Shown here: positions 24,796-38,260 of the stretch, piece by piece
Layout of the letters: each line of letters starts with the position of its first letter
Numbering within the stretch: the stretch's first letter is position 1
Origin: Paraescarpia echinospica
Taxonomy: Eukaryota > Annelida > Polychaeta > Sabellida > Siboglinidae
Length of the DNA stretch: 64,000 nt
Direction: 5' to 3'
Assembly (NCBI GenBank): GCA_020002185.1
Contig: CM034544.1
Coordinates: 8,336,240-8,400,239 of the forward strand
Notes under the pieces: generated by a model
Databases searched by the model: none
What the model saw: only the letters and a program-made list of their open reading frames with translations
What the model was told of the DNA's origin: nothing
Translations under genes and position numbers: made by a program

Positions 24796-27700
24796 ATGAG
24801 GTCGTACGACGCATTGCTCGTCACCGTCTCGATGCTTCTGGTAGCGAAGTCATACAGCGCGGATCCATGCAAGGTACGGCGTTAATTTGATCTAACTATA
24901 AGTTACGACAGGACGTAATTCATGTATCCAGTACGTCGCGATTTGCGTACGTCACAATCAAAATGTTGCGCGTGACCTCCGCCAAGCCTTGCCTTTGCCA
25001 ACAATGTTGGAACGGTTATATACGTAAATTACATTTCTATTGCTATACGAAGTCTCACAAATCAAACATTCCCGCATACATTTGTCAACTTAAAATCAGT
25101 TCCTTATGTTTTTGTCATAAAGAAACACTTTTACGGTCATAATTTCTGTAAAATACAAGAAGGAATGCACGAACGCAACAGCATCCATTTTTTATGGCTT
25201 GAAAGGACTTTTTGCTAGGCAACAGGTACGTGATGGACACGTTAATTCAGGACATAACATAACGTAACATACAGTTTATTATTGACCTCATGTAGATACA
25301 TATATAATTGACTTTTCTGAACATCGATGCAGTGACATCAATAAACATCAACATTTTACAGACATACATATACGTATATCATAGAAAATACATACACACG
25401 CATCTTTACCTGTTATGGCATTGATGTACTTTAGAATGACATGTGTAGCAATTTGATAGAGTGCAAATTTCATTATATTTGTATAACAACGATGTTTTTT
25501 ATGAATACAAAATCAAAATGAGAAGCCTCGCAAACTGTGAGTGTTTATTTTGTCTTTGATTATATCGGGAGTGTCATTTATAGCATGTGGTAGGCTCTAT
25601 TTGAGAGATTTCATTGCAAATTCATGTTTAGTTCTAAAAGTATGTATATTATTTTGTATGGGTGTTATAATTATGTATGTTTATACTTGGGATAATTTGC
25701 TAGTTAAGTAAACAAGAAGGTAATATATTTTTAATGTATTTAAAGTAAAATGTTAATTCTTGTAACTCTAATATGTCCTCTACTTTTAGTAGTTTAAGGT
25801 TTTTTTAAAAGTGGTTCTGTCACAAAATCGAGTGTAAGTATTAATAAATTAATAATTTGGCGGTACCCGATTTGACATAGCAAGTTATAGGTTCAGGTGC
25901 ACTAGGATTCGGAGTGAACGAGAGACATAACGTGACATCAGATATGTATGTACGAGAAGCCAACTGGCATTCCCATTTAATACATCAACAATAAACAAAA
26001 GCGGTTCAGTGATAGTTGGCCAACCGTTACTCTGCTATGACATTATATTTATAACACCATACATTGTACTCGACGGGTATGCATCCAAATACGAAATTAC
26101 ATGGGAGACAATTTAAACAGCTGGTCACTTACATGAAGACGGGTATACACCGTTGTAAAGTCTATGAACTGTAACCAACGAATGTCTCGTGATGTGTGAA
26201 TGTCAACGTTCGCATCGGTCGCGTTCGGCGAGATGTCAGGACGAAGTCGAAAGTCGCTCGGCGTTCGGCGAACGAATTCACGTAGATGAAAGCAGGCGAC
26301 TCGGGCGATCAAGTAAACGGTAGATTTGCCTTGTCGATCCCACGCGAATCACCAGGCGACAACACGGAATCGATGTCACGACTTCGGCGATGTCGAGAAG
26401 GTCTGTCACGGAGTCGGTGTTACGACAGCAAGCAGACGAAACGGTGGTGGCCTTGCATTCGAAGATCACGCCAAAACGGTACTGCAGTCGGTTATCGCTC
26501 AGTTTTCTTCAACGCGTGAGAAGTGCAGCGTCTCACAACTAATCAGTACTGTTGAAATCGTAGAAGTATTTACTACAGGCGTTGGGCGGACACACGTTTC
26601 AGCCCAATTCCTGGAGACGAGAATGCAACACTTTCTTCTGCTCAAATGTTCGTCTGGCCACGAATGGTCGTCCGGCCCTTATATAGCTTGTTGGCCGGAA
26701 GTTAGTCTGACCAATTACAACACTTAATACAAATTAAAGTCGCTTCAAAAACTGGCTCCCGAAACCATTCACACTTCGAAGCAATCCATTCAACTCGCTG
26801 AGTTTAAAATAGATTTTGCGAGCTAAACGTATAGGTATGTAAGTGCTCATTCAATCTTTAACTTTCGTGAATTACTTACATAATTAATATCACTGGATTC
26901 CCTGTATCGATCCGGATACCACAATATTCATCGTACATTCCAACTCTCATGAATTAATCCATAATTTTAATAAAACACGCACTCTATTCATAAGCTCCGT
27001 GTGACCCTAGTGTTTTTCACACCTACATTTCTGTAAACAACTTTTATAAGGTCATAATATAATCTTTTTATAACCACAACATAATTAGTTTGACAGGTCA
27101 CCATATTACCAGTCATGTTAAATAATTTCTACAGGTACCAAATTTGGTATACCTAACCGTAGAATTAGTGGTGTACGCTACAAATGAAATTAATTAAATC
27201 TGACTCGTCGGCAGTTAAAACGTTACACGCCTTAATCGCCAGAGGGCACCAGCATATACCTCCGCGACAATACATACCAGATATGGCAGCACCATCCCAT
27301 CAACCATACTTGTATACAAAACCACTGTTCTAAAGCCTGATTAAATTCTATACAAACCACTTTGTGACAGGTTCCGTGTGTGAGTTTATTTATTTTAGGT
27401 TATTATTCGCACGGCATTTCTTAATTCTCGTAATTATCTTTCTTTGATATTCCCAAACCATGATACTATAATTAATATATGATAATATTAATGTGTTATA
27501 TAACAACACTCTTATTTCTAAAGGTGTAATATGTGTTTTAATCGGTTTAATATGCCAATTGTTTTTTAAGACTTATTTGAGATTTTCTCAGTGTGTTTTT
27601 CCAGTTTAGGTTAGTGTCTAAGGTCAATCCTAGGAAGTAAAATTCATCTACTCTTTCAATATTTATATCATCTATTTTAAGCGTAGGAGTCTGTGTGCGT

Positions 27701-30700
27701 TTATTAGACATATGAAAAAACACGTATTTTGATGTGCTTTTATTTAAAGATAATTTATTTATGTTTAGCCATTCATTTACTTTAAAACGTTCTTCATTTA
27801 TTAAGGATTGTGCACTGTTATTGTGTGTATTGTTGCTAAGAGATTTTAAAGAGCTAGATAATGGTGTACCATCACCGTAATTGACGAAATTAAATAATTG
27901 ACTAGCATGCGAGAAATCATTTATGTAAATGATATATAATAGTGGTCCAAGGATTGAACCTTGAGGGACGCCGATTGTTTTAGATAAAATGTCTGAATTT
28001 ATTTGTTCAATTTCAATATATTGTTTTCCATTTTGAATGTAACTTTTAAATAATTGCAACAGTGAGCATCATGTTTTAAATAATCCATTAGGTATATTAA
28101 ATCAGTAATAGTGCCATGCATACCTGAAAGTTTATGTGTTTTTCTATTTGTTTCTTGCAAATAAATTATATTATTCATGCATATGGATATGACACCTCGC
28201 CAAACACGTTTACATAATATATGACACATGGAACTGTTATCACTGTTGTTGAAACGGAAATCCACAGTTTATTGTGAATATTGCAGACAATGAAGTGTGC
28301 AAAAGGAACGTTCTGTGTATCTGTCAAACCGTACTGCGCTAACCCGCCGTGTGCAAGAATCGCCTCATGCGTCACCTCAGGTATGTCAACTGAACTCTGT
28401 CACCCCGCTTGTTGGTAATGTTACGTATTCGCTTCCGAGATTGACGATTTACCCTCCATATTTTGGCAGACCAGATAAATCTAATAATTTACTACAATGA
28501 AATATGCTACGCATAGTGTACGTGAGTCTATGGATGTATGGACACATGTCTATATGTATCTGTGTTTGCGCGCGCACATTCCTGCAACTGTATTTCTTAC
28601 CAAGAACCGCTACCGCAATTGCGTTTGCAGTAAATAGTTTAATATAGTAATAAAGTAGAGAAATACAGTTTAAGAAATGGCTTAGTGGAATTTTTTAGTA
28701 AATTTGCGGTATTTTAGAGTCGTTTTAAACTTTTTAAACTTTATTTTCCACATCAACCTACGTACAACATTGCATGTGTGTTCCAGTTGTCGACGTCGTG
28801 TGTCCGAAGTTGAATTGTTCAGCATGTCCTGCGCATCAAATACGGAGACGCGACCACGCCGGCTGTGAAATATGCGCATGCCACGACCCGTGCGAGGTGA
28901 ACTCAACTAAATATTTTAGATCATCTCCAAAGTGGAATAGATATGTGTATATTATGTAGAAGAATTACCTCTAAAAGAATCAACGTCAAACATTTGTTCC
29001 TGTTTGTGTGTTTATATCAGCACTGATTTGAGGCTGGATCTTATAAAGTAGGTGCCACTTTTTAATATTTTTAACTTCGTGATGGTTGTTTCTTTAGTAT
29101 AATATATACATATATATAATATGTGTATATATATATATGCGCCACTTCGAATATAGCTATAGTAAATTGATCAGATATAACAGAATGTTCTGTCTAAAAG
29201 GGGAATGGGGAAACCCACAATCTACACCAACAACTGTTAGATTCCATGCGCCATTGTACATTGTACATACCTTGCCATGTTAATATTTACTGCGAGGAGA
29301 CGCTAGAGTTAAGTTGTTATTTCATACATTCGCGATTACACCATTACTTGTGTACGTTTCTTAATACTAACTGTTATATGCTTGATAAGGCAACACGGAG
29401 AAATTGCAGTTCCCTGTTTCGCTGATGGTAATATCTTGTTCACGATTCTTTGTACCGACTTTTTAAATATTCTGTATCAATCTAACATTGATTAGTTAGG
29501 AAGTTACTTGAAACGCAATTCCTCCAGTTAATAAACAAACAAAAGCACACAATGCAACACACATTTTTACAATAGTTAGTGTATGTCGGGAGACTGTTAC
29601 TAAGGCTCAAAAGCCGCTAGCGTGAGAGCCACCCACGGGAAAAGGATATTTACTGCAATTAGTCAATTAAACATAGTAAATGATGATTCAGTAGACGACT
29701 TTTATGTCATTCATATCCGTATTATCCCACTGTGGTGCACTCCGTAAACATATATTTATAATGTATTTTCTTAATCAGCTGTCGTACTTGAAATGTTTTG
29801 AATACAATGCTATTTCTATGTGACGATTGGTGAATTAGAATGGGTACTGATCAAAGTGTCGTCATAATAATGTTATAACAAGTTAAGTACCCGAGGGCGT
29901 GCAGGTGAACGTGCACAGAGTAAACCAAGGGATCCGTTCTTTACCTACACTTAATCGAACATAAGTATTGTTACACATAGCGTCATAAGACACTTAACTG
30001 AGCCATATGGTTGACACACATATTCTCTATATACTAATAATTCATTGGGTACTAAGAAAGTACATCATGTCGTCATACTATGCAGGACATCAAGTGTCCG
30101 GCCAACCACGACTGCGTCGCTGTGGAGACGAACGGTCGTGTAGGAGCGGCATGCCTTGGTGAGTGCGTCGTCAAATCAGTGTGACATTATCTATTACATG
30201 ATTCCGCTCACTCATACGGTAGTCTGGCAGTATATCTTCCAGGAGCCGAGGCCCAGTTGTTTCTTTCTATGTTTATTCGCTTCCTAGTACAATTGACCTC
30301 TGAGCTAGCATTTGATAATATGTGTAAACAAAAACATAAAGGTAGTTATATTTAGTCATTTTTTTTCTATTTCTTAGCTGTTGTAGCTAGTTAGCCATTG
30401 TACACAGGGGGTCAGTGTGGCAAACGTTCCTATAACGTCGGAATAGTTTATTCCATGCTGCAAATGACAACGGCAGAAATTCAAGATAAGCGGAAAGGAG
30501 ATTAAACTGGACAGTGTGAAACGAGATACCGGCTGCGATTGGTTTGTTGTACAACAAATGGCTAAAAGCTGGTATAAAGATTAATGTTGAATGTGTCTAT
30601 CGTTTTGTTTTCACAGAAAATATACAATGGCAAGTAAGAAATGCTTTATTTAAGCGACTATTTGTAGTAAAAAAAAACGCTCTGAAAACAGAAGTCCGAA

Positions 30701-31211
30701 TTATCATAGTTTAGCCGGCGAACAATTACAAGTAGAACACTTTAGGCTGGCCCAATACAAGTCTACTTAATATAACTTATAGGAAAGTTGACGTGTCACG
30801 CATGGGGTGACCCTCACTACGTCACCTTCGACAAAGCCGAGATTCACTACTACGGTGTCGGAGAATACGCTATGTCAGAGCTGGTCTTACGGCCAGGATG
30901 TCAGCAGCTCCACGACTTCCAGCTGTTGGTGGAGCAGGAACATCGCTTCGGCAACACGCACGTGTCTTACATCAAGTCCCTCACTCTGATACTGTCTGGC
31001 AAAGTGGAGATCAAGATAAGCAGAAACCGAGTACTGTCCGTGAGTGTTATTAAATAACACGTTTTGTATTTATCTATTATTTACATATTTGTATTTACGT
31101 ATATTTATATTTACAAACAAACATACATACATATATACCTGCACGCATGCATGCAAATATACATACATACATACGCATATATATACATGCATACATGCAT
31201 GCATACATACA

Positions 31212-31245
<34 letters not shown>

Positions 31246-34200
31246 CACGTCCATGTAATACACATACTAACTTATGCACGGACATTCATCAACATACATT
31301 CTCACACGCACGCGCGCATTCACAAAAAGGACACAAGCATACACGCACCCATACACACACACACACACGCAGCATGCAAACACACACACACAATGATTTA
31401 TTTGAATATGTTATCAACTCTTTAAAAAATTCATAGGTTGACGGTGACCCGTTTACTGTCGGCGACCCTCTGCCAAGTGGGATCGCGTCCATTGAAGTTT
31501 TGGTAATAAAGAAACAAAGACAGCTGCACTTATGGAGGGACGTGTCAGTCATTCGCATCGCGACTGCGTTCGGTGTCATCGTGGAGTATGACGGCAACAT
31601 GTGGGCATCTGTCATAATACCGCACATCTATAGCAATTGCGTTGAAGGTACATTTGTTGATTACCTGTTACTTAAAACGATGGTATATGTCCTTGTTGTA
31701 CGTTTACTATGCGTATTTAACAAGATTTAGACCAACAACAAACAACATAATTGTCTATTAGAATGAGTATTGTTCTTATTTTGTTTTCACTTTGTTCCTG
31801 TCTTATCGCCGCATGCATCTACACATTCGTGGCCATTACTGGCTATTCAATTTTTTCTGAATTGTTTTTTTTCAAATCGCTTCCAATTTTTCACTTCAAT
31901 AATAGGTGTCGGCGCAAACGTTAATTCTTTGAATACGCATAGATAAATGGATTTGGGACAACCAATAAATTAACGACATTCGTATTCATATCACCACCGA
32001 CAATGAAAACCGGGTTTACAATATCGCTGCCCTGACAGGTCTGTGTGGGAACGCCGACAAGGTGAAGAAGAACGACTTCCACACTCGTCAAGGAGCCGAT
32101 GTCAGTGGATTCCCAGTGAGGTCGAAGTTCTGGGCGATCGGAAACAGTTGGCATGTGAAAGCCAAGACCTTGGCACCGCGTAACACCAGAGCAACACATA
32201 GAGCGGCCGCGCGACGTGAGATTGCTCCTTTAACCGGACACGAACAGTAAGTGTAATATGTAATATAATACACTAACTGTAGGATGGTGTAACGATCTCC
32301 ATCCAGTTGCTGATGACTGATCGTCTCTCTATATACATTCATTCGCCATATTTATTGGACAATTTGCCTCTGATCTACCATTTGGCAATTTATTTACAAC
32401 AGAACACAATGGTTGTTATTTACACTTATTTATTTATGTGCTTGTCTTTGATAAATGACCCTATAAAAGGTATTTCTCCACACGATGCCAAATCTACACC
32501 ACCAAAGTGCCATAACATTACGCCACTTTTGTCACCTTCCCAACTCTTAGAACTAGGTGAGTACGCGAAAGTGAGAGGCATTTGGATAAACGACAATACT
32601 GTGCTTTTATGTTCGCTGTATTGCTGCTAAAATTTGCGACACAGGAAAGCGAGGGTCAACGGGAACGCGTCACAGATAACAAAAAGACTGTAATGGTGAT
32701 CGCTGTTGTCCTTGGTTGGCTGTTCCATTGGTGTACAATGTAATGGTTACAATAATTGCTAATCTGCGATTATTATTGGTAAAGTTGTACAATTATTATA
32801 CTAACTATGGTGATGGTGATAGTGGATATGTTTGAGTGTTTGTATTTGTGCGTGCCTGCGTGTGCGTGTGGGTTTGTACATGCATGTTCGTGAGTTGGTG
32901 ATTATGTGTGTATTTGTTAATATACGTTCTCGTTCGAAACGTTCGACTCTGTCCAAAACTATTGTGAATAACTTTATAATAAATATCTATATTACGTTAT
33001 GTTTAAAAACGTTTATTTATTCAACTAGGACAGAAGACAAAGTGGACCTATCTTGTGACAACAACATCATGAAAATAGTTGACAGCGTTGAATACTGCGG
33101 TTCTTTATTGAACAAAGCAGGGTCATTCGCAGATTGTATGGTGAAATCGGTATGTATCGTGTTTAGGCAATCATGACCTGTATTCCTTCAATTGTAATAC
33201 TTCCAGGTAAAGTAATTCGAAAGCGTCTTCACATAACATAACATAATATATTATATAGCCAATCGTATCAATCATTCAAAATGAAGCCGACTGCTATTTT
33301 CAGTGTCAGGTTTGTTTTGAATATCATATGAGAATATGTGCAGTATGCATCATTTTGTCACTGATGCACGGAGTCGGATCATTCATTTGCCGTCTCCACA
33401 AAAAAACGATTATTCGTCGACGGGTACTTCATCGTCATCCTTATCGTATATGAAATTACTGTATGATTTTTTTTATTTCTCTGATATTATTGGTTGCATG
33501 AATGAGTGTCAACAAAATGACCATTCACACATGTTATCCTGGAGGAGACAGTAGACACTAAGTAGATGGAAGCGCCTCGTTTGGATTTGGTTTGACAGCT
33601 TATATATTTTGCCTCAACTTGTTCTTTATAATTCATTATTTTACATTTTATCTGTACTCTCCATCAGATTGCGTAGTACAATAGTTACGCATAAAAAAAC
33701 AGTGTTTCGTAACAAAAATAAACAAATCACGTGTAGCTTCACAAAACTGGCTTTATTGCTAAACAGAGTTACGAAAATAACAACAGGGTAGTATCAATGC
33801 AATGCCAATAGAAACATGTCAGTACATTTTATGGGCAGGCAATCGTGGCAAGAAAAACAGATTGAAACAGAAAAAATCATAATATTATCAGTAAAATAAA
33901 AACGTTAATACACTGATTTTGAAGTGACTCATCTTGCATATCTAATGAACATTCGACTCACAAAGAAATCACTTCTATGATACGTCCCCAATCAACATGT
34001 GATGATGAATGATAATGACGCGGCAATGTTTTTAAGATTGCAAGATATCGTATAATTAACACCTGCGTCGTATTTCACAGTGTGTTATCCCAGAATAGAA
34101 TAAACGAATACGAACCAACCGTGATATTACGTCTACTTGCAATTGATTGCGATCAATGTATATTCTTCATTGTAGACTGATCTGGCAAAAAACATCTATG

Positions 34201-37200
34201 AAGGATGCAAGATAGACGTGTGCGCGAACAAGGTGTGTCATTTGAGGCTTCATTTATAAATACTGCTATCGATATCCGCATAACCATATTGCGAAAGACT
34301 GTTGATTGTTTAGGAACCATATTTACGCCATTGATAATAATATAATAAATTGTATCAATTGTATTTTTTTATTTCTAATAAATATGGTTCAGCTGGGTAT
34401 ATTAATTCTGTAAAGAAGCGATGACAATTACGGTCTCTATGGCATATATTTCAGGAGGTTTATGGTCAAACCGAAAAGTTCATTACAAACAGCTGACGTT
34501 TGCAGCACTGATTCCTGGAAGTGTATGAAGCAACATACTAACAGTACAGCTGTATGGTGCATCAGAAGTGCGACTAGAACTTTGATCTGTTTATTCTGAT
34601 TAACAGAACAACTTAAGAGTGGCCAAGTACCTGGCGCAGTCGTCTGTCGGGGCGTTTGTCTCTGTCTGTGCCAGCGACGGACTCCTCGCTGAGCGGAAAG
34701 TGTTGCCGAGTAAGTTACAAAATAGTTATGTTGTTTAAACTATCTTTAGAAACAGTGTGATGATTATTCAAGAATCAAGATTCAATATTCAAGATTCAAT
34801 TTATTTGACCTTGTCCACATACACACGATATGCATTAATACATTGGTAATATGAATAATATGTAAGGTCGGGGAGACTCCCGTTAAGACATATATTGTCG
34901 CTATCACAGAAGCCACCCCACAATTGTAAACAATAACAACATGTACATAGTATGATCAGATAAGTAAATTATATTCATTGCTTCAAGTATTACAAATACA
35001 GCAATTATGGATAAAACAGCATGATTCATAATTTAGAATAATGTAATTTTTATGTAACTTGAGAACCCATGTAGACTGTGTGTATAACGTTTCTGAATGA
35101 TAATGTCAGGTGAATTATTAACTGTCTCAATTATACAATATCTAATGCATTTTTTGGCAAATTCATGTTTGACTCTAGGCATACGCAGATCATTTTGTTT
35201 ACGTGTGTTGTGTTGATGAATGTCGTAGTTGAGTGTGCAAGGAATAACTTTGAAATATTCGGGTAACTGATTGTTAATTAATTTGTAGTATAATGTTATT
35301 TGCTGGAGTCTATAAATGTCACCCAACTTTAGTAATTGAAGTGTTTTATAAATAGGACTTGTGTGAGCATTGTATTTACTAGGGAGAATAAGATAATTGT
35401 ACATAATATATAATGCTTGAAGTGGTAAAAGTGTTTAAATTTATTTATAATTCGTAATGCATTAGTTATTTTATTTGCTGTTTTGTTTGTGTGACTCTGC
35501 TAGTTTAAATGGATATTTATGGTAATGCCTAAAAAATTGAAATAATTTACCACTTCAATGTATGTCCCATCTATTTGTAACAGAGGGTACCCTACTTTCT
35601 TTTGAGACATATGAAAAATCATCAATTTAGTTTTTTGGGTATTTAGGGAAAGTTCATTTGCTTTCAACCAATCGCTAACCTTTGTGAGTTCTTTATTAAT
35701 ATTTTAATTTGCATTTCGCCTTCTGAAACTTTAAATGACCTTAGTGTACTAGTACGGGTAGTGTCATTTGCATACGTTACGAATGTAAAATGGTCTCTCA
35801 AAAATACTATTTCATTTATGTATATAATAATTAAGAGTGGTCCTAAAATTGAACCTTGTAGAACGCAAGTGGTGATAAGAGTTTCTTTTCACTTAATATT
35901 TTCAAATTCTACAGATTGTTTACGACTGCATAAATAACTCGTTCAAATATCAAGTGCCGTATCATTTAATCCATTGTAATTTAATTGATGTAGCAATATA
36001 TTATGATCAATTGTGTCAAACGCTTTTGATAAATCAAGCTATTTATTAATCGGCATAGCCGATTTATCAAGCTCTTAAATAATTATATCCATAACTTCGA
36101 GTGTCGCAAATTCAGTAGAATGTTTCTTTCTAAAACCGTATTGGCTATTATAGTATAACATCTTGGCATGGAAATATTCGTGTATTTGATCAAACATTAT
36201 CGTTTCAAACATTTTTTTAATAACTGACAAGATTGAAATTGGACGATAATTGTCAAAGTTACAATTATAACCTTTTTGAAAAGTGGAATAAGTTTAGCAA
36301 TTTTTTATTTGTTTGGAAATATACCAGTCATTGTGGATTTATTGATAATTAGGGTGACTGCTTTGCTAATATCGTGTTTTATCAATTTTAGTATTCTCGT
36401 TGATATACCATCTATTCTGCAACTTGATTTTGGAGATAAGCGAACTATTACGCTGACAGCAGTATCTGCTTCGATTGGTTTAAAACTGAAGGTGTGAAGT
36501 GTGGGGTTTTTCAAATAATCTTTACAGGATTTACCATGAGTTGTAGTTAACTTAAAGTCTAGAGTTGGACCAATATTTGTAACAAAAAAACGAGTTAAAT
36601 TGATTTGCAATAATGTATTTATCGCTTACCATTTCTCCGTCCACTTTGAATGAATCCGGAAATTGTTCTTTCTTTGTTTATTTTCTGAAAAATTCCTTTC
36701 ATTAAGCACCACGTCTTTTAATATCATGTTTTTGCTTTTCAAAACTGGACTGATAATGCGTTCGCTTAGCCAATCGATTATTTCTTTTAAGAATTGCATT
36801 ATAAGTATACAAATTAGTTTTGAGTTTACGGTGTTGTTCCGGAATTACTGGAGTCTGTTTGATTCTTGCATACAATTTATTTATAAACTTAATTAAACTA
36901 ATAATGCCCTGAATAATCCAAGGTGTTTTCTTATGTTTATATTAATATTATTTTATTATTTTAATAGGCATGATCTTTTCCATAGCAGTAGTAACATTGT
37001 TATCAAGGATATCATATTTTATAGGGATCTGCATAAGTATCCTTGTTAAGTTGATCATAAATATTTCAATTTTGCATTTCAATTTTATATTTATTGAGTG
37101 AGTATGCTGCTTCAGTTGTTTAAATCTTGGTATAGCATTAGAAGTTTCGAAATAGTCCAGAAAAAGAAAATAAGGAAGGTGTTCAAAAATACTGCTTATA

Positions 37201-38121
37201 AGAATACCAGCTAAGGATTTGAAGGATCCTTCAGATTTATTACATATAAAATTACCAATAAGTGTTCCATGGTATTCTGACAGTCTTGTTGGCAAAGTGA
37301 TTTTAGGTATGAAATCATGTGAAGTTATTGTATCGAAATACACATATATTACGGGTTTTTCGTTAATTTTCAGCAAATCAATATTGTAAATTTGTAATCA
37401 CCCGCAGTTATGATATCATTTTAACATTGTTTTTTTAAATCTGCTAATTTAGAAGCAAATTCGTCTGAAAATACTTGGTAGTTCTCAAATATATCTCTAG
37501 GTGGTATGTACATATTTCCAAGAATTGTTTTTTCTTCAAACATAACATGATATTTCAATAAATTGACCTTCCCATATATCTGAATTTGTATAGAAACAAT
37601 GCGCACCTTTGCATCTTCGTACCTATCAATTTAAAGCATGATGTATCGCAAGCTTAGTCTTTTGGTTTCTCCTCTACGCTTAGATGCCAATAGCAGAACC
37701 GGAAGTAAGACGACTGCCTTGCAATACGGATTTGTCTCGGCATCTGTTTGCCAATGCAAGCGATTAACGCCTTTATAATTAAAATGTTAGACGTACGTGT
37801 TACTTCGACATTGCAATTACTGCAAAAAAACATTGTGTATTCTTTCTGGGGATTATTAATACGAAGTGTAATGACTAAGCGTCTATGCGCACACTTGGTA
37901 CAATGGTTATTCTACACCTAATCCTGTTGCTTTCAGCTTGCCCCGGGAACCTGGTGTGGATGAGATGCGGCCGCAAGTGTACACGAACCTGTGGCCGTCC
38001 ATACTGCCGCCAATACCAGTGTGTTGAGAAGTGCAGTTGTCCTCGCAGACGTCCTTTCCAGCAGGGCAACGAGTGTCTCTCGTATCGCCAGTGTGTTGCC
38101 GCTGGTCTGTGGCGACGTTAG
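24796..38121 (+). CDS. Secreted VWD-C8-TIL domain protein, 11 coding exons
   Basis: Coding exons are 24796-24873, 28287-28380, 28787-28896, 30086-30158, 30783-31039, 31437-31647, 32039-32246, 33029-33149, 34176-34232, 34607-34709 and 37937-38121. Every junction is GT-AG, the phases chain without conflict, and the total is 1,497 nt (498 codons plus stop). Exon 1 encodes a signal peptide (MRSYDALLVTVSMLLVAKSY, cut near SA-D). Residues 27-118 are small cysteine-rich modules, including an antistasin-like GCEICACHDPC. Residues about 119-300 form a VWD domain, 345-435 a C8 domain and 438-490 a TIL domain. This order is shared with parts of VWF, mucins, BMPER and IgGFc-binding-type proteins. It should be extracellular; partners are unknown. 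I assign no orthologue. No stop or frameshift breaks it. Confidence 0.8.
24890..25250 (+). repeat. Dispersed repeat, copy B (related to 12430-12880)
   Basis: It lies in intron 1, just downstream of the signal-peptide exon. It shares an ordered set of phrases with 12430-12880. Confidence 0.65.
25261..25805 (-). mobile_element. LINE 3'-end fragment in intron 1
   Basis: It parallels the 3' region of the LINE at 34762-37620. The phrase GCAAATTCATGTTTAG is shared (near 25617 and 35157), with similar AT-rich flanks on the same strand. It is a short 5'-truncated copy antisense to the host gene. Confidence 0.5.
26100..26722 (-). promoter_or_regulatory. LTR- or promoter-like segment antisense in intron 1
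   Basis: On the - strand it starts TGTTGTAATTGGTCAGAC and has a TATATAAGG box (plus-strand 26678-26686). A GC-richer stretch with repeated TTCGGCGA phrases follows. The layout resembles the LTR of a Gypsy-type element, but I found no paired LTR, primer-binding site or pol sequence. It could also be a promoter of an undetected antisense transcript. Confidence 0.35.
27400..28260 (-). pseudogene. LINE reverse-transcriptase fragment in intron 1
   Basis: The frame at 28059-27547 shows TIGVPQGSILGPLLYIIYIN, then NFVNYGDGTPL where the catalytic FADD box should be, so the first catalytic aspartate pair is altered. INKLSLNKSTSKYVFFH and a DEFYFLGLTLDTNLNW segment follow, both typical of the palm/thumb of Jockey/CR1-group LINEs. 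It is inactive and antisense to the host gene. Confidence 0.7.
28287..30158 (+). CDS. Coding exons 2-4: N-terminal cysteine-rich modules
   Basis: Exon 28287-28380 encodes a module with KCAKGTFCVSVKPYC and PPCARIASC. Exon 28787-28896 encodes CPKLNCSACP and GCEICACHDPC, an antistasin-like pattern. Exon 30086-30158 encodes IKCPANHDCVAVETNGRVG. The exons have compatible phases (0/1, 1/0, 0/1). Confidence 0.7.
29098..29142. repeat. AT/TA microsatellite
   Basis: Runs of TATA and ATAT dinucleotides lie in intron 3. Nothing else is seen in this intron (28897-30085). Confidence 0.8.
30783..32246 (+). CDS. Coding exons 5-7: VWD domain
   Basis: It opens with CHAWGDPHYVTFDKAEIHYY, the standard VWD start. 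It goes through GEYAMSELV and LTLILSGKVEIKI in exon 5, VEYDGNMWASVIIP in exon 6, and LCGNADKVKKNDF in exon 7. The exon 6 to 7 junction rebuilds the usual GLCGN signature. The VWD ends with the SKFWAIGNSWHV segment before the C8 linker. Confidence 0.8.
31110..31395. repeat. (CATA)n and (CA)n microsatellites
   Basis: Intron 5 holds tandem CATA/CATG units (densest at 31195-31242) and a CA-rich run near 31346-31392. Frames through it encode only repeat-derived Tyr/Ile/His/Thr strings and are not genes. Confidence 0.9.
33029..34709 (+). CDS. Coding exons 8-10: C8 domain
   Basis: Cysteines fall at the expected spacing: LSCDN, EYCGSL and ADCMVK in 33029-33149, EGCKIDVCANK in 34176-34232, and FVSVCASDG in 34607-34709. 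The small exon 34176-34232 is exactly 19 codons. Confidence 0.7.
34762..37620 (-). pseudogene. LINE, Jockey/CR1 group, decayed, in the last intron
   Basis: Read on the - strand. The endonuclease fragment runs 37606-36948 (GNMYIPPRDIFENYQVFSDE; ITLPTRLSEYHGTLIGNFIC). The reverse-transcriptase entry is at 36610-36305 (SPKSSCRIDGISTRILKLI). A heavily broken palm lies around 36250-35450, and the C-terminal domain at 35404-35033 (YRLQQITLYYKLINNQLPEY; HNTRKQNDLRMPR). The 3' end carries TTGAATC-type short repeats (34775-34803) instead of poly(A). Many stops and shifts show it is dead. Its orientation is opposite to the host gene. Confidence 0.75.
37937..38121 (+). CDS. Last coding exon: TIL domain
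   Basis: A cysteine-dense module (MRCGRKCTRTCGRPYC, CVEKCSCPRRRPFQQGNEC, YRQC) fits the trypsin-inhibitor-like fold that normally follows C8. The TAG stop is at 38119-38121. An ATTAAA polyadenylation signal follows at 38261. Confidence 0.8.
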
Positions 38122-38260
38122 CGTTTACGAGAGGTTATTCAATAGGTAACCAGAGATGGGGCCCAGCCAGCCGTTGGTTCCCAACCGGGTTATGTTGTAA
38201 ACGTCTGAAGCCTTCCAGATGCTAACAACGTCGTATGTCATGTTGTGATACAGAACATGT

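Noticed and set aside
26326..26727. 133-codon + strand frame in intron 1
   Set aside because: No ATG start, no domain, and it overlaps the LTR-like antisense segment.
31981..32038. Extension of the VWD exon upstream of 32039
   Set aside because: The frame is open from 31969 and reads plausibly, but the only AG acceptor in the right phase is at 32037-32038. Joining there rebuilds the VWD GLCGN signature.
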